From Cristatella mucedo (taxonomy: Eukaryota > Bryozoa > Phylactolaemata > Cristatellidae), in NCBI GenBank assembly GCA_009760855.2, contig WPIO01000017.1:5287001-5351000 (forward strand): a DNA stretch of 64,000 nt, read 5' to 3'. This document shows, in pieces, positions 62,873-64,000 of this stretch. A model generated the notes under the pieces. The model was given only the letters and a program-made list of their open reading frames with translations, had not been told where the DNA came from and did not search any database. Every line of letters starts with the position of its first letter. Positions within the stretch are counted from its first letter, which is position 1. The position numbers and the translations under genes are program-made.

Positions 62873-62922
<50 letters not shown>

Positions 62923-63790
62923 GCACGCGCACACACGCGCACACACACACACACACACATGCACGCGCACACACACACACACGTACGCACACTCACATCC
63001 TAGGTACATTGCCATGCTCGAATTGAAACGCTGGAATGCTATATCAGCCAAAACATAACAGCCCTACAGATTATTAGCAGTTCCCAAATTACAACCGATG
63101 GGAATCAGATTTTTCATATGTACTTATGTAATCATTATACAGCTGTGCATTGAGCTTCGAACTACAATTGACTCCGCTATTAACAATATGAATATATTTA
63201 TTATATATATATTTTTTTTTAAGAATATATGCTCGGGCCGGCAAATAGGCATTCTTATATGCAAAGTATTCCCATATGCAGAGTGAGAATGCAGAGTGAA
63301 AAAATCTGGGACGCAGAACTGCTATTCTTATACGTGAAGTATTCTTATATAGGATATTCTTATGCGTGGAGTCGACAGTAGTCGGTTGCATACCATCGCT
63401 GGGGCTGTAAAGACGAGCCATCCACGGCCGCCTAATGGACTTTTCTATGCTAAGGACACGAGCTTGTTATATTAGGGTAGGGGCATTCTTGATTGCTTCC
63501 GTGCTCTGCTATCATCGGCAGACCTGAGTGTCTCGTGGCAGCATCTGCGACTCGCTGGCCATACTTTGAGGCACCAGCTTCAACGGTACTTGTCTCTCGT
63601 CGGCAAGGACTAGCACTGTAACGAGAGCAGTGCTGTGGCAAAGCTTACTTGACGAGCCAATGGTCGGCAGGGGCGAAGCTCCTTCGGCAGTCCTTTTCAT
63701 AGAGGTGCATCAGCAAAGAGTGAGCAGAGCGAAACAGTGGAACTTCCATCACCATGGTACAGTCTGGAAAGCATTCAGCACCTCGAGCTG
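45366..63790 (-). CDS. UBE3B: UBE3B-type HECT E3 ubiquitin ligase, C-terminal half
   Basis: Twelve exons, in order: about 63790-63649, 61992-61893, 61805-61686, 61291-61214, 56072-55974, 52418-52311, 51286-51149, 51066-50942, 46722-46540, 46462-46351, 45795-45703 and 45563-45366. All junctions are GT-AG and in phase, giving about 497 residues; the N-terminal half is past the window edge. The protein takes ubiquitin from an E2 onto a HECT cysteine and passes it to a substrate. Landmarks: [11 protein letters not shown], the HECT start near [65 protein letters not shown], and the catalytic loop [16 protein letters not shown] with Cys at 45465-45467, ending GFELS. The C-terminal wording ([12 protein letters not shown]) fits UBE3B rather than UBE3C. 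UBE3B in vertebrates is a mitochondria-associated, calmodulin-responsive ligase. Confidence 0.95.
45703..45795 (-). CDS. UBE3B: UBE3B exon
   Basis: Acceptor ATTTTGTAG, donor GTAAGT; phase 0; encodes [20 protein letters not shown] and [11 protein letters not shown] in the HECT C-lobe side. Confidence 0.93.
46351..46462 (-). CDS. UBE3B: UBE3B exon
   Basis: Acceptor CTCATCACAG, donor GTAGGT; phase 2 in, 0 out; encodes [20 protein letters not shown] and [17 protein letters not shown], the YYGGF..WLW element of HECT N-lobes. Confidence 0.95.
46540..46722 (-). CDS. UBE3B: UBE3B exon
   Basis: Acceptor TTCCTTCTAG, donor GTAAGT; phase 2 in and out; encodes [38 protein letters not shown] and [20 protein letters not shown]. 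Confidence 0.96.
47410..47703 (+). mobile_element. LINE family A fragment (both ends lost)
   Basis: CTTGTCTGTCGTGAGCGTCA.. through the [20 protein letters not shown] and YLSDILP-like text to AAACCTGGAACTCGG, where it stops abruptly beside a (GA)n run. In antisense to the UBE3B gene. Confidence 0.78.
47738..47828 (+). repeat. (GA)n microsatellite, 91 bp
   Basis: Pure GA run in the UBE3B intron between exons at 50942 and 46722, reading CT in the gene's sense. Confidence 0.97.
48690..48960 (-). mobile_element. LINE family B 3' fragment
   Basis: In reverse it carries the family B block for [20 protein letters not shown] and LVLCLEDCW-like text; stops and frameshifts show decay. The GAATTGTGGAAGTGAATC start matches 14680 and, in reverse, 5690. 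Confidence 0.65.
49195..50690 (+). mobile_element. Degraded LINE, family A relative
   Basis: [20 protein letters not shown] at about 49830, [14 protein letters not shown]-like box at 50090-50130, [20 protein letters not shown] at 50250 and [20 protein letters not shown] at 50575. It has a YTDD catalytic box and many breaks, and its sequence is distinct enough from family A to be a third lineage. Confidence 0.75.
50942..51066 (-). CDS. UBE3B: UBE3B exon
   Basis: Acceptor ATTCTTGCAG, donor GTGTGA; phase 0 in, 2 out; encodes [20 protein letters not shown] and [20 protein letters not shown]. This part of the N-lobe lies just after the E2-docking segment. Confidence 0.94.
51149..51286 (-). CDS. 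UBE3B: UBE3B exon
   Basis: Acceptor CTTACCTAG, donor GTATGT; phase 0; encodes [38 protein letters not shown] and SLAYVK. Confidence 0.93.
52028..52092. repeat. (TA)n microsatellite
   Basis: About 65 bp of TA repeats with one AATA interruption, in a UBE3B intron. Confidence 0.95.
52311..52418 (-). CDS. UBE3B: UBE3B exon
   Basis: Acceptor TTTCTTTTAG, donor GTGCGA; phase 0; encodes [18 protein letters not shown] and [18 protein letters not shown], the signature of HECT N-lobes (FEFVGK-L-KA-YE). Confidence 0.96.
52553..52626. repeat. Perfect hairpin, 32-bp stem, 10-nt loop
   Basis: 52553-52584 is the exact reverse complement of 52595-52626; the loop is GTTTACTTCT. It lies 135 nt before the acceptor of a UBE3B exon in the gene's sense. 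Confidence 0.97.
53000..55700. other. UBE3B intron, no recognised element
   Basis: About 2.7 kb of the intron between exons at 56072-55974 and 52418-52311. I saw no repeat family, exon or RNA gene here. Confidence 0.4.
55765..55930 (+). mobile_element. tRNA-derived SINE, type 1 tail
   Basis: TTTTAGCCCAGGGGCAAGGTGCTC (A-box side), GGTCACGGGTTCAAGTCCTGC (B box), GATCCTCTATTCTTC, ATAGCAATCATAGCTCTTGTGATGCTATATAAATGAGGCTGTTCAATC. The clearest type 1 copy; antisense in a UBE3B intron, ending 44 nt from an exon. Confidence 0.8.
55974..56072 (-). CDS. UBE3B: UBE3B exon
   Basis: Acceptor TGTCTCCAG, donor GTGAGA; phase 0; encodes [19 protein letters not shown] and [14 protein letters not shown]. The [14 protein letters not shown] block opens the HECT domain in this subfamily. 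Confidence 0.96.
56370..56880 (-). mobile_element. LINE 3' fragment, variant subfamily
   Basis: AAAATCTCTACCCAGATGCTTTACAAC followed by GCATGTAAAAGCATAC-type motifs as at 31490, then in reverse a decayed C-terminal ORF ([19 protein letters not shown]). Confidence 0.6.
56880..59210 (-). mobile_element. LINE family A, best preserved copy (RT to tail)
   Basis: In reverse: the EN-RT linker (near 59150), [20 protein letters not shown], the reverse transcriptase frame 58792-58007 with [57 protein letters not shown], then [15 protein letters not shown] one-base frameshift near 58010 is followed by [20 protein letters not shown] with an intact YADD box, [20 protein letters not shown] and the C-terminus to 57132, then the 3' UTR and (ATT)n at 56880-56899. 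It lacks the endonuclease, so it is 5'-truncated. It sits in sense orientation in a 5.1-kb UBE3B intron. Confidence 0.92.
59330..59680 (-). mobile_element. LINE fragment of another lineage
   Basis: In reverse: [20 protein letters not shown], then [15 protein letters not shown], the same domain region as family A ([27 protein letters not shown]) but clearly diverged. Confidence 0.65.
59763..59915. repeat. (CA)n microsatellite, interrupted
   Basis: CA repeats with ATG interruptions and a short GTGTGTT inversion at 59884-59890. Confidence 0.93.
59938..60002 (+). mobile_element. LINE family A 3' tail, solo
   Basis: GTGCCTAGAAAGAGATTGAGTTCTCTGAGGGCGCTATATAAAATG then ATTAATAATAATATATATT. Near-consensus tail. 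Confidence 0.8.
60003..60468 (-). mobile_element. Probable solo LTR
   Basis: In reverse it starts TGTGAGGGAACATGACAAAG and ends GGTGTGGAGGACTGTCACA. AATAAA lies about 80 nt before its 3' end, as expected for a retroviral-type polyadenylation signal in an LTR. No internal domain flanks it. A target-site duplication is not evident (TATAT left, TACGT right), which lowers confidence. Confidence 0.5.
60815..60846. repeat. Short perfect hairpin, 14-bp stem
   Basis: GCTCCATTGCAATG and its exact reverse complement flank a 4-nt CAAA loop, in a UBE3B intron. Confidence 0.88.
61214..61291 (-). CDS. UBE3B: UBE3B exon
   Basis: Acceptor CTATTTATAG, donor GTGAGT; phase 0; 26 codons [20 protein letters not shown] and KFVNEQ, the first strand region of the HECT N-lobe. 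Confidence 0.94.
61686..61805 (-). CDS. UBE3B: UBE3B exon
   Basis: Acceptor CAATTTCTAG, donor GTACAT; phase 0; 40 codons [20 protein letters not shown] and [14 protein letters not shown]. Confidence 0.93.
61893..61992 (-). CDS. UBE3B: UBE3B exon
   Basis: Acceptor TTGGTTTTAG, donor GTATAC; phase 2 in, 0 out; encodes [20 protein letters not shown] and [13 protein letters not shown]. Confidence 0.92.
62290..62425 (+). mobile_element. tRNA-derived SINE, type 2 (LINE A-like tail)
   Basis: TTAATGGTTAAGGTGCTTGGCC (A-box side) and GAGGTCGTGGGCTCGAACCC (B box), then GTAAAGCGTCTGACTAGAGATTAAGCTCTATTAGGGCGCTATACAAATG. The last 45 nt resemble the family A LINE 3' end. Confidence 0.78.
62550..62700 (-). 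mobile_element. tRNA-derived SINE, type 2 (LINE A-like tail)
   Basis: In reverse: TTTGACCCAATGGTTAAGGTGC, GTGAGGTCGCAGGCTCGAGC, then GTGAAGCGCCTGAATAGAGATTAAGTTCTCTTATAGCGCTTTATAAAATAATTA. Opposite orientation to its two neighbours. Confidence 0.75.
62712..62875 (+). mobile_element. tRNA-derived SINE, type 2 (LINE A-like tail)
   Basis: TTTGGCCCAGGGGTCAATGTGTTCGCC head, TGAGGTCGTGGACTCAAGAC B box, AAGCGCCTGGATAGAGATTCATTTCTTTTAAGGTGCTATACAAATG tail. The head contains a duplicated piece (GACCAAGGGCAAGGTTCTCACC). The tail leads into (CA)n. Confidence 0.75.
62874..62997. repeat. (CA)n microsatellite, interrupted
   Basis: CA repeats with CGCG interruptions, directly after a SINE tail in a UBE3B intron. 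Confidence 0.95.
63649..63790 (-). CDS. UBE3B: UBE3B exon, most 5' one in the window
   Basis: Encodes [19 protein letters not shown] then [19 protein letters not shown] and APADHWLV; donor GTAAGC, phase 2 out. Two acceptors are possible, TACCTAG (exon from 63790) or CTAGCAG (exon from 63787). The preceding exon is not visible between 63790 and 64000 and must be beyond the window. Confidence 0.88.
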
Positions 63791-64000
63791 CTAGGTAAGC
63801 ACACACAGCTTTAACACGCGCCGCACACGTGCAGCTACTTGCGAAGCAATCGATGCCAGTGCACAAATGAGCAGCGCACAATTCGAGTCAGAAAATAAAA
63901 TGCAGCACAGACCGCAGCTCCAGCAAGCTACCCCTTGCTGCAGACGACGTCTCGCTGTGGAAAAAAGACTGCACAGCCAGCACAGGCTCTTCAGATAAGA

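Noticed and set aside
45366-63790. UBE3C rather than UBE3B
   Set aside because: The active-site loop [12 protein letters not shown] and the [10 protein letters not shown]-terminus follow UBE3B; UBE3C has different residues there as I recall the family.

Overview
The window looks like nuclear genomic DNA from an invertebrate animal. Genes are split by GT-AG (and two GC-AG) introns. There are dinucleotide microsatellites of 50-130 bp, many degraded non-LTR retrotransposons, tRNA-derived SINEs and Gypsy/LTR remnants. There are no operons, Shine-Dalgarno sites or CRISPR arrays. I cannot name the species from the sequence.

Three protein-coding genes were rebuilt exon by exon by matching reading phase across splice sites. 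(1) 7365-21485, plus strand: a five-exon gene for a 625-residue PRR14/Tantalus-like protein with a C-terminal Tantalus domain and an LxxIxE (PP2A-B56 docking) motif, followed by a polyadenylation signal at 21779. (2) 23763-30631, minus strand: a complete nine-exon gene for a 369-residue WD40 beta-propeller protein, including a 32-nt microexon and one GC-AG intron. Genes 1 and 2 converge tail to tail, with about 2.3 kb between stop codons. (3) 45366-63790, minus strand: the last twelve exons found of a UBE3B-type HECT E3 ubiquitin ligase, about 497 C-terminal residues with the catalytic cysteine. Its 5' exons lie beyond the right edge.

Between and inside the genes the DNA is mostly repeats. 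At least two LINE families of the Jockey/CR1/L2 kind occur. Family A has a conserved 3' tail ending in (ATT)n; family B has a different tail. The fullest family A copies are at 39430-42065 and 56880-59210. One family B copy (14485-16200) is split by a family A insertion. tRNA-derived SINEs occur in two tail types, and one type carries the family A LINE 3' tail, which suggests a SINE/LINE partnership. Gypsy remnants include RNase H, integrase, a probable 3' LTR and a probable solo LTR.

The stretch 30.8-38 kb is GC- and CpG-rich with several open frames of unknown status. The most striking unexplained structure is a 396-bp near-perfect palindrome at 10485-10880, accompanied by several smaller tight-loop hairpins elsewhere. 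The first 3 kb and 53.0-55.7 kb contain nothing I recognise.
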